Shown in pieces: positions 15,835-24,502 of a stretch of DNA of 32,598 nucleotides. Each line of letters opens with the position of its first letter. Position 1 is the first letter of the stretch. The notes below the pieces were generated by a model, which saw nothing but the letters and a program-made list of their open reading frames with translations, did not search any database and was not told the origin of the DNA. Source of the DNA: CAZUVM01 sp964623885 (GTDB taxonomy: Bacteria; Verrucomicrobiota; Verrucomicrobiia; Limisphaerales; UBA8199); NCBI GenBank assembly GCA_964623885.1, contig CAZUVM010000146.1, forward strand, positions 1-32,598. Reading direction: 5' to 3'. The position numbers and the translations under genes are program-made.

Positions 15835-16764
15835 TTATGGTGTGCGCAATCGGTAAAACCGCTGACCAATCACCGACCCCACATTTACTGTGGTTTGGCT
15901 TCCGACCACCGTTTGGGCGTTGGTATCGGTAGTCCACACTGGCGCGGCCAGATTAGTGGCGTATTCCAATGAATAGCCGGTGAAATTAGTCGGCCAGCTG
16001 ATTTGAAAATTCTGGGGGACAGGTCGGGAAAGTTTCAGCAGCGGCCAAGCCGCCGTGACGAAGCCAATATCATCAAAAAACATGCCGCGGCCGGCGGTAT
16101 TCGTGAACGTGAGGCTCACAATCGTCTGGCCTTTCGGCGCAGCAAAATCAAAAAACGTATTTCCCAATCCACCCGCTTCGTTGATGGTGCGACTGGCTGT
16201 CGCCTGACTGCCACCACTGAAGCGGGCCGTGGCAATGACGTTGCTCATGCCGAAATAGGAAGTGGAAAGAATCGTGAGCCCGAATTCAACCACTCCCTCA
16301 TTAGGCATGCCGGAGCTGATATTGGTTGTAAAGAATATCATCTGCGGCACCAGACTTACCCATAAACTGTCCCCGGAGATCGCCTGTGCCTGCGGGCTGC
16401 TGGAGGTGATACCGATTTGGTCGTTGGTCCCGCCCTGCAAGCTGAGCTGCTTGTTCTGATTCACCCCGTAGGAAAGATTATACGGGCCTGCGGAACCACC
16501 GATGGCAGAGCATTGGTTCACCCCGCCATAATTATTGGAGAAAGCCGCCGCTACGTCTGATTTGAATTGAGCGAGGCTTACGGTCGAGCCGGTCGCGACG
16601 AAGTTTACGCCATTGCTCGGGTCGTAAACACCAACGGTGCTGAAAACCTGAGCGGACAATGATCCCGCAACTGTGGCGCAGCAGATCGAAAAGATCAGCT
16701 TTCGCCAACCAACCGGGCTCAAACAACGATTGTCCTCAGTCAAGCCTTTGCTCCGTCCGCGCAT
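15835..16764 (-). CDS. secreted hypothetical protein with shared C-terminal module
   Basis: About 309 aa. The hydrophobic segment GWRKLIFSICCATVAGSLSAQ acts as a signal peptide with likely cleavage at SLSAQ. The start is uncertain: ATG 16764 was chosen; a TTG at 16743 has a GGAG eight bases upstream and gives a more normal signal length; the open frame extends to 16824. The body is Ser/Thr/Asn/Gly rich and beta-like (NEGVVEFGLTILSTSYFGMS, TIVSLTFTNTAGRGMFFDDI), suggesting a PEP-CTERM-like jelly-roll. The last about 65 residues match the terminal module of the proteins at 5439 and 13466, with SLEYATNLAAPVW and the end RFYRLRTP. No catalytic motif. Confidence 0.75.
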   Translation of the reverse strand: MRGRSKGLTEDNRCLSPVGWRKLIFSICCATVAGSLSAQVFSTVGVYDPSNGVNFVATGSTVSLAQFKSDVAAAFSNNYGGVNQCSAIGGSAGPYNLSYGVNQNKQLSLQGGTNDQIGITSSSPQAQAISGDSLWVSLVPQMIFFTTNISSGMPNEGVVEFGLTILSTSYFGMSNVIATARFSGGSQATASRTINEAGGLGNTFFDFAAPKGQTIVSLTFTNTAGRGMFFDDIGFVTAAWPLLKLSRPVPQNFQISWPTNFTGYSLEYATNLAAPVWTTDTNAQTVVGSQTTVNVGSVIGQRFYRLRTP

Positions 16765-16881
16765 ACAAAGCAAACTGCCAATGCCATCAGAAACTCGTGA
16801 ACCGCCGTGAGCACAGTGCAGCATTACGATTGCCGAATGTCAAGGCCGCCTTGCTCTGCCAAAAAACCGGCACGAAGAAAA

Positions 16882-17070
16882 CTACGCAGACGCCTGGATC
16901 CCCGATAGCTTCGTTATCAGGTTAGCGAGAACGCCTCGGCGGCGTTTTGGCATCTCTTTAAATTCATGGGAATCGGTGAGCAAAACTTCTCCATCAATCT
17001 CCCTCATTTCGCTTTGCAGAACCTCCTGCAACACTCCCATTTCTTCACTCGTAAATTCAACCGTGTTCAT
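16882..17070 (-). CDS. small conserved-looking hypothetical protein
   Basis: A 62-aa cytoplasmic protein beginning MNTVEFTSEEMGVLQEVLQS and continuing with EIDGEVLLTDSHEFKEMPKR, a charged helical pattern that resembles a short uncharacterised family seen in diverse bacteria (E-F-T-x-E-E then L-x-x-x-L then D-x-x-x-F-K). ATG 17070 is preceded by GAGTTGAGGTT, an acceptable Shine-Dalgarno; a longer in-frame reading to 17190 has poor composition. Function unknown. Confidence 0.6.
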   Translation of the reverse strand: MNTVEFTSEEMGVLQEVLQSEMREIDGEVLLTDSHEFKEMPKRRRGVLANLITKLSGIQASA

Positions 17071-17234
17071 AACCTCAACTCCGGCAAGCGCCGGCTTACT
17101 AAATACGTTATCACCGCTTGCGAGTCTCTGGGGTCGTTTGCCGCTGGTCGCCGGCGGTTGACTTGTCAAGATTCTCTTGAAACAGCCCAAACCGCCTGCT
17201 TAGGGTGAGGTCACAGATTGACAACCCGAGACGT

Positions 17235-19502
17235 ATGAAGATCGATTTGTCTTATTCCGCACTTATAGTGTTTTTGGCCAAGGCTGCCGGAGCGCGAGCG
17301 GTCTCCGCTTGCGGCGGTTGGAATTATGCCTGGATAGTGGCGGGGGACGGGAAACGGTTTCGCTCGGGTTCAGCCGCAGCGCTTTCCAAACACGCCCTAA
17401 ATATTACGATGCTGTTTTTTGCTTGGGCGATTTCGGCGCAAGTGCCGGCTTTAGCTACGCAGTTAGTGATCGAGGATGACCAGTTGCGCGCCGGTTTTGA
17501 TTCCGAGTCCGGCGCGTTGGCCACGTTTGAGAGCAAATCCTTGCATTGGGTGATCGAGCGGCGTCCTGAATTTGCGGCTTCCTTCAGATTGCTCGTCCCT
17601 CTCGACAGGCGCCGCGATAATTTCGTTTTTGGCGGAAAGCAGCGAGCAGCCGAGGTCAAAAAGATATCGGGTCGGGAAATCCGTATTCGCTGGCAGGACT
17701 TGGTGAGCGAACACGGCGGCGTGTTACCGATCAGCTTGACTGCTACAGCCACATTGACCAATGGCGCGCTGGTTTTTGACGCGACGCTGGAAAATAGCTC
17801 CCGATTGGTAGTTGAAACACTGGATTATCCTTATTTTGGCGATCTCCAACCTCCGGCGCGGGATGCTGCCTTGCAGGCCCGGACGATGTGGTACGGCAAC
17901 CTCGAATCTCGTGAGCTCTATCCAGGTTTCAGCAATGAAAAAGGTTACTGGGGGGTGAATGTTCCCACCAAAACCGTCGGTTCTCATCGCAGTTTGTTCT
18001 GCCTGATTCAAGCTCCGCAGGAAGGGCTCTACATTGAAATGCGCGACCCGACTCAACCGTACCTGCTCGAATACACTTTCGAGCAGCATCCTGGTCTGCT
18101 GACGCCGATAGGCAATCGAGTGCCCCAGACGGGAGCGATCTCGGGTGCGCCCGTGCATCTGGAGTTCCGGACCTGCCATTTCCTTTTTGCGCAGCCGCAT
18201 TCGGTTGTTCGATTGGCGCCGATCGTTCTTCGTTGTTACCGCGGCGACTGGCACGCTGGGGTGGACCTTTACAAAGAATGGCGTGCCACCTGGTTCAAAC
18301 CGTCAAATCTTCCGGAGTGGGCCCGCGAAGTGCATTCCTGGGCCATGCTGAGGATGAACACGCCGGAAGAAGACTTCTTAATCCCGTATACGAACCTGGT
18401 GACATATGGGGAGGAATACGCCAGCAATGACGTTCGCGCAGTCCAGGTGGTGGGCTGGAATCATGGCGGCCAGGACCGCGACGACCCTTCGCAGGATATC
18501 GAGCCCAGGCTCGGGACACGCCAGGAGTTCCGGCAGGCGATCGCTAAAGTCCAGGCCATGGGTGTAAAAGTCATCCTATTCGGGAAGTTGGGCTGGGCCG
18601 ATCTGACGACCGCTTGGTATACCAACGAACTTTATCGCTTTGAAGCTCGTGATCCTTACGGCATACGTTACGAACAAGGCGGCTATAGTTATGTGACGCC
18701 GACGCAACTGGCAGGAATCAATAACCGACGCCGCGCAATCATGGATTTCCTTTCTCCTGAGTATCAAGCTGTGGCCTGCAAAGAATTCCAAAAGCTACTG
18801 GACCTGGGCGCGGCAGGGTGGCTTTTTGATGAAGTCTGCCATCACGGTCCCGCACTGTACAACTTTGCCTCTGCCCCGCCCGACTTTATGTATGCGGGCG
18901 ACCTGCCACTGGCTGCACAGTTGCGCGGCACCGCCAACGCGGCCAATCCCGATTTCCTTTTTTCAGGTGAAGGGCAGCAGGATTGGTTAATGCAATATTA
19001 TCCCGTTTCGGAGATCGGCCTTACCGCCGTGCCAATTTGCCAGTATATTGATTCGCACCTGCCACTTTTGGCCGGCGTCAGCGGCTTCGACGATCGGGAA
19101 ACCCTTAATCTGATATTGTTGAACCATTACATCATCCAGTACGAGCCGTATTATTATAAAGGCCATCTTGTCGACTTCCCGCTCACATTGGCTTACGGCA
19201 AAAAGATCGACACTCTGCGCCGCAGGTACAAGGCTTATCTTTGGGACGGCGAATTTCGCGATACGCTTGGAGCCAAATTGACTGCCACTGGTTCAAACCG
19301 ATATTCGGTTTTCAGGACGTCGCAAGGCAAGCGCGCCGTGGTTGTCGTGAATCAAGAATTTGCGAAGGCAATCACCGCCACGGTGGAATTGGCAAATCCT
19401 CGCAAGCTTGTGGCGGCCACGCCGGAGCAACTTGAAGCTGAGCTTAGTTCGGGAACTTTGGAAATTCCCGCCCGTTCGGCTGCTGTTATCATGGAACAAT
19501 GA
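17235..19502 (+). CDS. DUF6259-like putative glycoside hydrolase
   Basis: A protein of about 755 aa with an N-terminal beta-sandwich (LVIEDDQLRAGFDSESGALA, then strands to about residue 330) and a central (beta/alpha)8-barrel-like part, a layout shared with DUF6259 and clan GH-D/GH101-like enzymes. Barrel signatures: VVGWNHGGQDRDDPS (about 409), VKVILFGKLGW, AAGWLFDEVCHHGP (about 530, a candidate catalytic Asp/Glu strand end) and FLFSGEGQQDW (about 577). The C-terminal beta domain (YSVFRTSQGKRAVVVVNQE) is typical of glycosidases. The start is ambiguous: GTG 17205, ATG 17235 or ATG 17409; the last would give a normal signal peptide (MLFFAWAISAQVPALA). It overlaps the HAD gene by four bases. 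Substrate unknown. Confidence 0.75.
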   Translation: MKIDLSYSALIVFLAKAAGARAVSACGGWNYAWIVAGDGKRFRSGSAAALSKHALNITMLFFAWAISAQVPALATQLVIEDDQLRAGFDSESGALATFESKSLHWVIERRPEFAASFRLLVPLDRRRDNFVFGGKQRAAEVKKISGREIRIRWQDLVSEHGGVLPISLTATATLTNGALVFDATLENSSRLVVETLDYPYFGDLQPPARDAALQARTMWYGNLESRELYPGFSNEKGYWGVNVPTKTVGSHRSLFCLIQAPQEGLYIEMRDPTQPYLLEYTFEQHPGLLTPIGNRVPQTGAISGAPVHLEFRTCHFLFAQPHSVVRLAPIVLRCYRGDWHAGVDLYKEWRATWFKPSNLPEWAREVHSWAMLRMNTPEEDFLIPYTNLVTYGEEYASNDVRAVQVVGWNHGGQDRDDPSQDIEPRLGTRQEFRQAIAKVQAMGVKVILFGKLGWADLTTAWYTNELYRFEARDPYGIRYEQGGYSYVTPTQLAGINNRRRAIMDFLSPEYQAVACKEFQKLLDLGAAGWLFDEVCHHGPALYNFASAPPDFMYAGDLPLAAQLRGTANAANPDFLFSGEGQQDWLMQYYPVSEIGLTAVPICQYIDSHLPLLAGVSGFDDRETLNLILLNHYIIQYEPYYYKGHLVDFPLTLAYGKKIDTLRRRYKAYLWDGEFRDTLGAKLTATGSNRYSVFRTSQGKRAVVVVNQEFAKAITATVELANPRKLVAATPEQLEAELSSGTLEIPARSAAVIMEQ

Positions 19503-20134
19503 TCGAAGCGGTTCTATTCGACAATGACGGTGTCCTGGTGGACACGGAAACTCTGTTCTTCGAAACGACGCGCCGGGCTTTTGAGCAATTGGGGTTAAAT
19601 CTCACTTGTGAGGTATGGGGCCGCCGCTATCTCTCAGAAGGCAAGAGCAGCCGCCAAATCGCGATCTCATTGGGCGCGGATGCCAGCCGAGTGGATACGG
19701 TAATCTCGGGCAGAAATGAGCAATACTGGAAAGTTTTGCAGTCACCTCCGGCGTTACGACCGCACGTGAAGGCGACGCTCGATAAGCTGCATGGTCGTTT
19801 TAAACTGGCAATTGTCACCGGCTGTGGTCGAGACCAATTGGAACTGGTCCATACCGAGAACGAACTCTTGAAGTTCTTCGATCTGATTGTGACCAGTGAT
19901 GACTGCTCTGATGGGAAGCCGCACCCAGAACCTTACTTGAACGCGATGCGGAGGCTTGGATTGGGCGCAACCCAGTGTATCGCTATCGAGGACTCACCAC
20001 GAGGCTTGGCTTCCGCGCGAGCCGCCGGCTTGCGATGTGTGGTCGTGCCCACCGAGTTGACCAACATGCTGGAGTTCCCGGGTGCCTTGGCCATCGAGAA
20101 AGACCTGTCGGGAGTGTTGAAGCACGTGCAATAG
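19499..20134 (+). CDS. HAD-superfamily phosphatase / beta-phosphoglucomutase-like protein
   Basis: A 211-aa HAD hydrolase of subfamily IA with an alpha-helical cap after motif I. Motif I is FDNDGVLVDTE (D8 nucleophile, D10 acid/base; the usual FDFDG has Asn in the middle), motif II is the Thr in LAIVTG, motif III Lys is in DGKPHPEPY, and motif IV acids are in IAIEDSPRGL. This set is shared by phosphoglycolate phosphatase, sugar-phosphate phosphatases and beta-phosphoglucomutase. The ATGA overlap with the glycosidase stop at 19499-19502 implies translational coupling, so a sugar phosphate linked to that enzyme is the likely substrate; that is inference. Confidence 0.9.
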   Translation: MIEAVLFDNDGVLVDTETLFFETTRRAFEQLGLNLTCEVWGRRYLSEGKSSRQIAISLGADASRVDTVISGRNEQYWKVLQSPPALRPHVKATLDKLHGRFKLAIVTGCGRDQLELVHTENELLKFFDLIVTSDDCSDGKPHPEPYLNAMRRLGLGATQCIAIEDSPRGLASARAAGLRCVVVPTELTNMLEFPGALAIEKDLSGVLKHVQ

Positions 20135-20186
20135 CTAACTCACAACATCGGGAGTTGCACCGTGATGCAATTATTCCAGGCGCACG

Positions 20187-20768
20187 TCACTTTTTGGCCT
20201 GGAGCTGCTCTTGGCCGGGGTTGATAAGCAGGAAGCCGAGGTCTTGTTTAATCCATGGGCCGGTCATGGACTTCTCGAAGACACCTACCTGCACAGAATA
20301 GAGGGTTGGGAACAAATGCGTGCCATAGGCGGAGTCTTGATAGGCTTCCGATGCCTTCACTTCTGCCGGGCTAAAGGAACGGGCATTCAACAGGGCCAAA
20401 GTTACCAGCACAATGCAGCTCACCCGCACCAGGCCCGAAGCCATTCCGAGATAATACTCCGCCCGTCCGAAGTAATCACTCCCTTCCAATTTCTTTCGAA
20501 GATGAGGTTCCACCAACGCGAACAAAACGAAAATCACCAGGGCAATCCCCAAGTAAACAATCAGGCAGCAGGACACAAGGCTAAGAACCCCAAGCCCTGC
20601 CAGCATTTGTCCCAGCGGTTGGTAAATCACAGCGCCGGCAACCAGGATCGCCAGCCACTTGAGCGATCCGATCCACTCCCTGGACATTCCTCGCTTACGA
20701 CCCTGCACCAGTCCGAACCCCAATGCCGCGCCGAGCAAGATGTCAAATAAGTTAAAGGCCAAATTCAA
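20187..20768 (-). CDS. CvpA family membrane protein
   Basis: About 193 aa with four to five hydrophobic segments, e.g. FDILLGAALGFGLVQGRKRG, WLAILVAGAVIYQPLG, VLSLVSCCLIVYLGIALVIF and LVRVSCIVLVTLALLNARSF. The opening pattern (N-L-F-D-I-L-L-G, then G-x-x-x-G-R-x-R-G-x-S-R-E) is that of the colicin V production/CvpA family, inner-membrane proteins of unclear role. The start was placed at TTG 20768 because the family begins a few residues before FDI; no ATG is available and the longer in-frame reading to 20912 is hydrophilic and repeat-like. Convergent with the HAD gene, 52 bases away. Confidence 0.78.
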   Translation of the reverse strand: MNLAFNLFDILLGAALGFGLVQGRKRGMSREWIGSLKWLAILVAGAVIYQPLGQMLAGLGVLSLVSCCLIVYLGIALVIFVLFALVEPHLRKKLEGSDYFGRAEYYLGMASGLVRVSCIVLVTLALLNARSFSPAEVKASEAYQDSAYGTHLFPTLYSVQVGVFEKSMTGPWIKQDLGFLLINPGQEQLQAKK

Positions 20769-21130
20769 GCTGACGTTCTTTCTTCGTATCCGCCCGCACT
20801 GGTTCCAAATCAGCCAGATTTGTGCCAATATTTGGCTTCTATGGTCGTTACGCTGGTTCGTTAACGATAGTTGGATCGTTTTTGGTTCCGGTCCTCTCGA
20901 AGAATGAGCCAAAGGAGGGTTTCAATAGGATGGTTTTCAGCTAAGGCAACGCGCCTTCTATTTTCCGCAGCGGGAAGTACGAATACGTGACCGTAAATTG
21001 GACAGGGTCTTAACACTTTTTCGGCATCCGTCATGGCCGGAGAGACAATGGAGGGGTGATTTGAGGATGACTTTGGCGAAGCTGTAATCCAGGCTACGGC
21101 AGGCAACCTAACTTGTGGTAGCTTTAGCTT
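20769..21130. other. divergent intergenic region
   Basis: About 362 bases between the CvpA-like gene (minus) and the ACT gene (plus). It should carry both promoters, but I see no confident promoter boxes, strong hairpins or conserved small ORFs. No clear Shine-Dalgarno precedes the ACT gene start at 21131. Confidence 0.4.
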
Positions 21131-21586
21131 ATGGCATTATCGACTGCCAAATCCCGTCGACCCGAGCCGGTTTTACAGTTCTCCGTGTTCACACCGAACC
21201 GGTTAGGACGATTACACGACCTCATTGGCTCGCTGGCCTCGCATAGCGTGCATGTGCTTGCTTTGATGGTGCTGGATACTACGGACAGCGCTATCATCCG
21301 TGTGGTCGTCGATGATCCGCAACAGGCCAGGGATCTTTTGGTTGCCGAGGGTTTCCCTTTCACGGAAAGCGCTCTGACGGTTGTGGAAGCCGATTCGACC
21401 GAATTGAGTCGCTTGATGTCAGTGCTGTTGGCGGCAGAACTGAATATCAACTATCTCTACTCTTTTATCCCGCATCCTCGTGGAAAGCCAATCATTGGCT
21501 TAAGCATGGAGGACAACGAAATGGCTGAACAAGTCCTCCGTCGCCACCAGTTCAATACGCTGAGGCAGGCCGATATTTCACGGTGA
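21131..21586 (+). CDS. tandem ACT-domain protein
   Basis: A 151-aa cytoplasmic protein made of two ACT-like ligand-binding domains, about residues 15-82 (LQFSVFTPNRLGRLHDLIGS, ending near FPFTESALTVVE) and 83-148 (ELSRLMSVLLAAELNINYLY, ending with EQVLRRHQFNTL). ACT pairs usually bind amino acids and regulate enzymes, but no enzymatic domain is attached here. The small tandem ACT group (COG4747-like) is a reasonable match by eye. It stands alone: divergent from the CvpA-like gene and convergent with frr. Confidence 0.82.
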   Translation: MALSTAKSRRPEPVLQFSVFTPNRLGRLHDLIGSLASHSVHVLALMVLDTTDSAIIRVVVDDPQQARDLLVAEGFPFTESALTVVEADSTELSRLMSVLLAAELNINYLYSFIPHPRGKPIIGLSMEDNEMAEQVLRRHQFNTLRQADISR

Positions 21587-21654
21587 GTCAAAGGGATTCA
21601 CTGCTTTTGTGACGGGTGCGCACCTGGACAGGCGCGGCGGGAGTGCCGGCCCGA

Positions 21655-22215
21655 TTACACCGTCATAATCTCTTTTTCCTTGTTCGAAAGGTGTTTGTCG
21701 ATTTTGCCGATATATTCGTCAGTTAGCTTCTGGAGCTCCTTTTCAGCATGTTTCACATCGTCCTCCGTAATCCCGCTGTCGTGCTGATGTTTCTTAAGTT
21801 GATCCATGGCATCGCGCCGAACATGCCGGACGGCTACCCGTCCATCCTCAGCCATTTTGCGGATGATTTTGACGAATTCCTGGCGGCGTTCCTCACTCAA
21901 TTCAGGAAAAAACAGGCGTATCGCCCGACCTTGAATCGAAGGCGTGAGTCCGAGATTGCTTTTCTGGATTGCCTTTTCGATTGGGTGCAGCGAATTGGCG
22001 TCCCACGGCTGGATCGTAAGCGTGCGTGGCTCGGGCGTGGTGATCCCGGCTAGCTCGCGCACGCGCATTTGCGCGCCGTATACTTCGACCAGAATGTTTT
22101 CAACGAGCGCCGGTGAGGCCTTTCCAGTGCGCACTCCCGCAAATTCGTTGATGACCACTTGCTCGGTCTTGCTCATCTTGTCTTCCGCCTCCAGCAAAAA
22201 GTCGTCCGTTGTCAT
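21655..22215 (-). CDS. frr: ribosome recycling factor
   Basis: A 186-aa protein of the normal RRF length. It releases ribosomes from mRNA after termination, together with EF-G. Recognisable features are the N-terminal helix with VINEFAGVRTGKASPALVEN, the beta domain with LTIQPWDANSLHPIEKAIQK, SNLGLTPSIQGRAIRLFFPE and LSEERRQEFVKI, the RVAVRHVRRDAMDQLKK hinge and the long C-terminal helix. ATG 22215 gives the family-standard start (MTTDDFLLEAEDKM); an in-frame upstream extension to 22248 is not needed. In many bacteria frr follows pyrH; here its neighbours are an ACT gene and a helicase gene. Confidence 0.97.
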   Translation of the reverse strand: MTTDDFLLEAEDKMSKTEQVVINEFAGVRTGKASPALVENILVEVYGAQMRVRELAGITTPEPRTLTIQPWDANSLHPIEKAIQKSNLGLTPSIQGRAIRLFFPELSEERRQEFVKIIRKMAEDGRVAVRHVRRDAMDQLKKHQHDSGITEDDVKHAEKELQKLTDEYIGKIDKHLSNKEKEIMTV

Positions 22216-22325
22216 AGGTCCACCGAACGTAGCAAACCGGCGCAACACTGTATAGTGGTGAAAAACAGAGACAAAAGTCTGAAACGGTTTGCGTTGGTCA
22301 CGATGATGACTAAAATGCGCGGTCC

Positions 22326-24422
22326 ATGTTGAATTTGAACGCGCTCAACCCGCAGCAACGTCTCGCAGTGCAGACCACGGAGGGGCCGGTGTTGATTCTA
22401 GCCGGAGCAGGGACAGGCAAAACGCGCGTGATTACCTGTCGCATTGCTCATCTGATTGAGCGCGGCGTGTCGCCTGGCAACATTCTTGGCGTAACCTTTA
22501 CGAATAAAGCAGCTCGCGAAATGCAGGAGCGTGTCCGCAAATTGATCAAGCCAGGCTCCGCCGGGAAGGATCACGCATCACGCATCACGCATTACGAATC
22601 ACCGGCCGGTAGGCCCCAGGACATGGCTCCTACTATTTGCACGTTCCACTCCCTCTGCGTCCGTATCCTCCGTCAGCACATTGAAAAGCTTGGGTACAAG
22701 CGGAATTTCGTCATCTACGACGAGTCCGAGCAGCTTGGCGCGATTAAAAAGATTATGGCGCAGATTTCCGCCAAAGGAGAGAAAGCCGATCCTGCAGCCG
22801 TGCTGGCGCTTCTCAGCCGATTCAAAAACGGCGGCGAGCGGGCGGCGGTCTTTGCGGACGAGGGCATTCGCGCGATGGCTGAACACGTCCGCTCCCGCTA
22901 TGAATCTGCGCTGCGCGCCTGCAACGCGGTGGATTTCGACGATCTGATTCTGTTGACGCTTCGCCTGTTTGCGGAGCATCCCGACGCGCTGGCCGCCTGC
23001 CGCGCCAGGTACCGATACGTGATGGTCGACGAATACCAGGACACTAATGCTGCTCAGTTTCAACTCGTTCACGAGCTGACCCGGGAACATCGTAACCTCT
23101 GCGTTGTTGGCGACGACGATCAGAGCATTTACGGCTGGCGCGGCGCCGAGATCGCCAATCTGCTGGACCTGGAAAAGCACTTCCCCGAGGTGAAAGTGGT
23201 GAAGCTTGAGCAGAATTACCGTTCAACCAACACGATTCTCAACGCAGCCAACGCCCTAATCAAAAACAATGTCCGTCGCCGCGGCAAACGTCTCTGGTCG
23301 GAAAAAGGCAACGGGCCAAAGATCTCCCTGCACACCTTCGACTCTGACGAGGCGGAAGCGCGAGGGATCGTTGAGCACATCGAGTATGCCCGGCTGGCCC
23401 ACCGTGTGCCATGGTCGGAGCAAGCCATTCTTTTCCGCACCAACATCCAATCGCGACCGCTCGAGACGGCGCTGCGCCAGGCCAGCGTCCGTTATCACCT
23501 CATCGGAGGCCAAAGCTTTTTTGACCGGCGTGAAATCCGGGATTTTCTGGCGTACCTGAAAATGTTCGTGAATCCACATGACGACGTGAGCCTGCTTCGC
23601 ATCGCCAACGTGCCGGCTCGCGGCCTGAGCGACGTCACCATGAAGCGATTGCTGGCCGCCAGCCACGAACGGAAATGTTCCGTCTTTTCCGCCATGAAAA
23701 ATCCGACTGTGACGACAACCTTTCAGACCAAAACGCGCGAAAGCATTGAGAGCTTTGTTACTTTTATCGAGCGGACGCGCGTAGCTCTTCAACCGAGCCT
23801 CCCGGCTGTGGACGCAGCCGCGGCCGTGCACCATTCGCCTCTCTCGTCATGGGCTGACCGCTTCCTTGACGAAATTGGCTACTTTAACGAATTACGGCGT
23901 TCGGAAAAAACGGCTGAAGCCGCCGAAGCCCGCATGCGCAATGTGAAGGACTTAACAGCCAGCCTCGACGACGGCGCGCCGGGCCAGTCAAGCGGTGAAC
24001 GGCTGGAATCGTTTCTGGACGAAATCACTCTGGATTCCGAGCGGGAGGAAGAAGATGAAGGGCCTGACAATGCGGTCACGCTGATCACCATGCACAGTTG
24101 CAAAGGCCTGGAATTCCCGCATGTCTGTATTGTTGGTCTGGAGGACGGGCTGCTGCCTCACTCTCGATCTAAAGTCGAAGGCACGCTCGATGAGGAGCGG
24201 CGGCTCTTTTATGTTGGTGTGACCCGCGCGATGCAAACGCTCACGATCAGCCACTGCACCAGCCGGAAGAAATACGGCCAGCCAATCCAGTGCCATGCTT
24301 CACAGTTTCTTAAAGAATTACCTGCCGAACTGGTCGAGCATGCCGATGAAAAAGCGCGCCAGCCCGTGACCCCGGAGTCAGGCAGAAGTCATTTCGACAT
24401 TTTGCGCGCCTCTTTGGGCTAG
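22326..24422 (+). CDS. pcrA: UvrD/PcrA-type superfamily 1 DNA helicase
   Basis: A 698-aa 3'-5' helicase for repair and replication restart. Motifs in order: Q-motif LNPQQRLAV, Walker A GAGTGKT (27-33), motif Ia GVTFTNKAAREM, TFHSLCVRIL, Walker B VDEYQDTN, motif III GDDDQSIYGWRG, motif IV LEQNYRS, motif V TMHSCKGLEF and motif VI YVGVTRA. An additional loop of about 20 residues between KLIKPGS and MAPTICTFHS is partly encoded by the heptamer repeat at 22571-22602 (DHASRITHYES), in a position where relatives have a short surface loop. The C-terminal region is a little shorter than in PcrA and lacks an obvious Tudor-like tail; it could equally be called UvrD or Rep. Divergent from frr. Confidence 0.93.
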   Translation: MLNLNALNPQQRLAVQTTEGPVLILAGAGTGKTRVITCRIAHLIERGVSPGNILGVTFTNKAAREMQERVRKLIKPGSAGKDHASRITHYESPAGRPQDMAPTICTFHSLCVRILRQHIEKLGYKRNFVIYDESEQLGAIKKIMAQISAKGEKADPAAVLALLSRFKNGGERAAVFADEGIRAMAEHVRSRYESALRACNAVDFDDLILLTLRLFAEHPDALAACRARYRYVMVDEYQDTNAAQFQLVHELTREHRNLCVVGDDDQSIYGWRGAEIANLLDLEKHFPEVKVVKLEQNYRSTNTILNAANALIKNNVRRRGKRLWSEKGNGPKISLHTFDSDEAEARGIVEHIEYARLAHRVPWSEQAILFRTNIQSRPLETALRQASVRYHLIGGQSFFDRREIRDFLAYLKMFVNPHDDVSLLRIANVPARGLSDVTMKRLLAASHERKCSVFSAMKNPTVTTTFQTKTRESIESFVTFIERTRVALQPSLPAVDAAAAVHHSPLSSWADRFLDEIGYFNELRRSEKTAEAAEARMRNVKDLTASLDDGAPGQSSGERLESFLDEITLDSEREEEDEGPDNAVTLITMHSCKGLEFPHVCIVGLEDGLLPHSRSKVEGTLDEERRLFYVGVTRAMQTLTISHCTSRKKYGQPIQCHASQFLKELPAELVEHADEKARQPVTPESGRSHFDILRASLG
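22571..22602. repeat. heptamer tandem repeat inside pcrA
   Basis: Three perfect TCACGCA units followed by TTACGAA and TCAC. The 7-base unit is not a multiple of three, so gain or loss of one unit would shift frame. The same kind of array is in deoC at 24545-24572. Confidence 0.85.
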
Positions 24423-24502
24423 TGATGTTTCTGGCAGGTTAGCACGGGACCTTGCTTCCACTTGACTCGCGTCCGGTCCGTCCGCAGCATTGGCATGCAA
24501 TT

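Noticed and set aside
15536..15937. Minus-strand frame overlapping the secreted protein end
   Set aside because: It crosses a repeat-like stretch (FRISEFRASGF) and overlaps the well-supported C-terminus of the gene at 15835-16764 in another frame.
22571..22602. CRISPR or minisatellite of functional type
   Set aside because: Units are only 7 bases without spacers; it is a short tandem repeat inside a coding frame.
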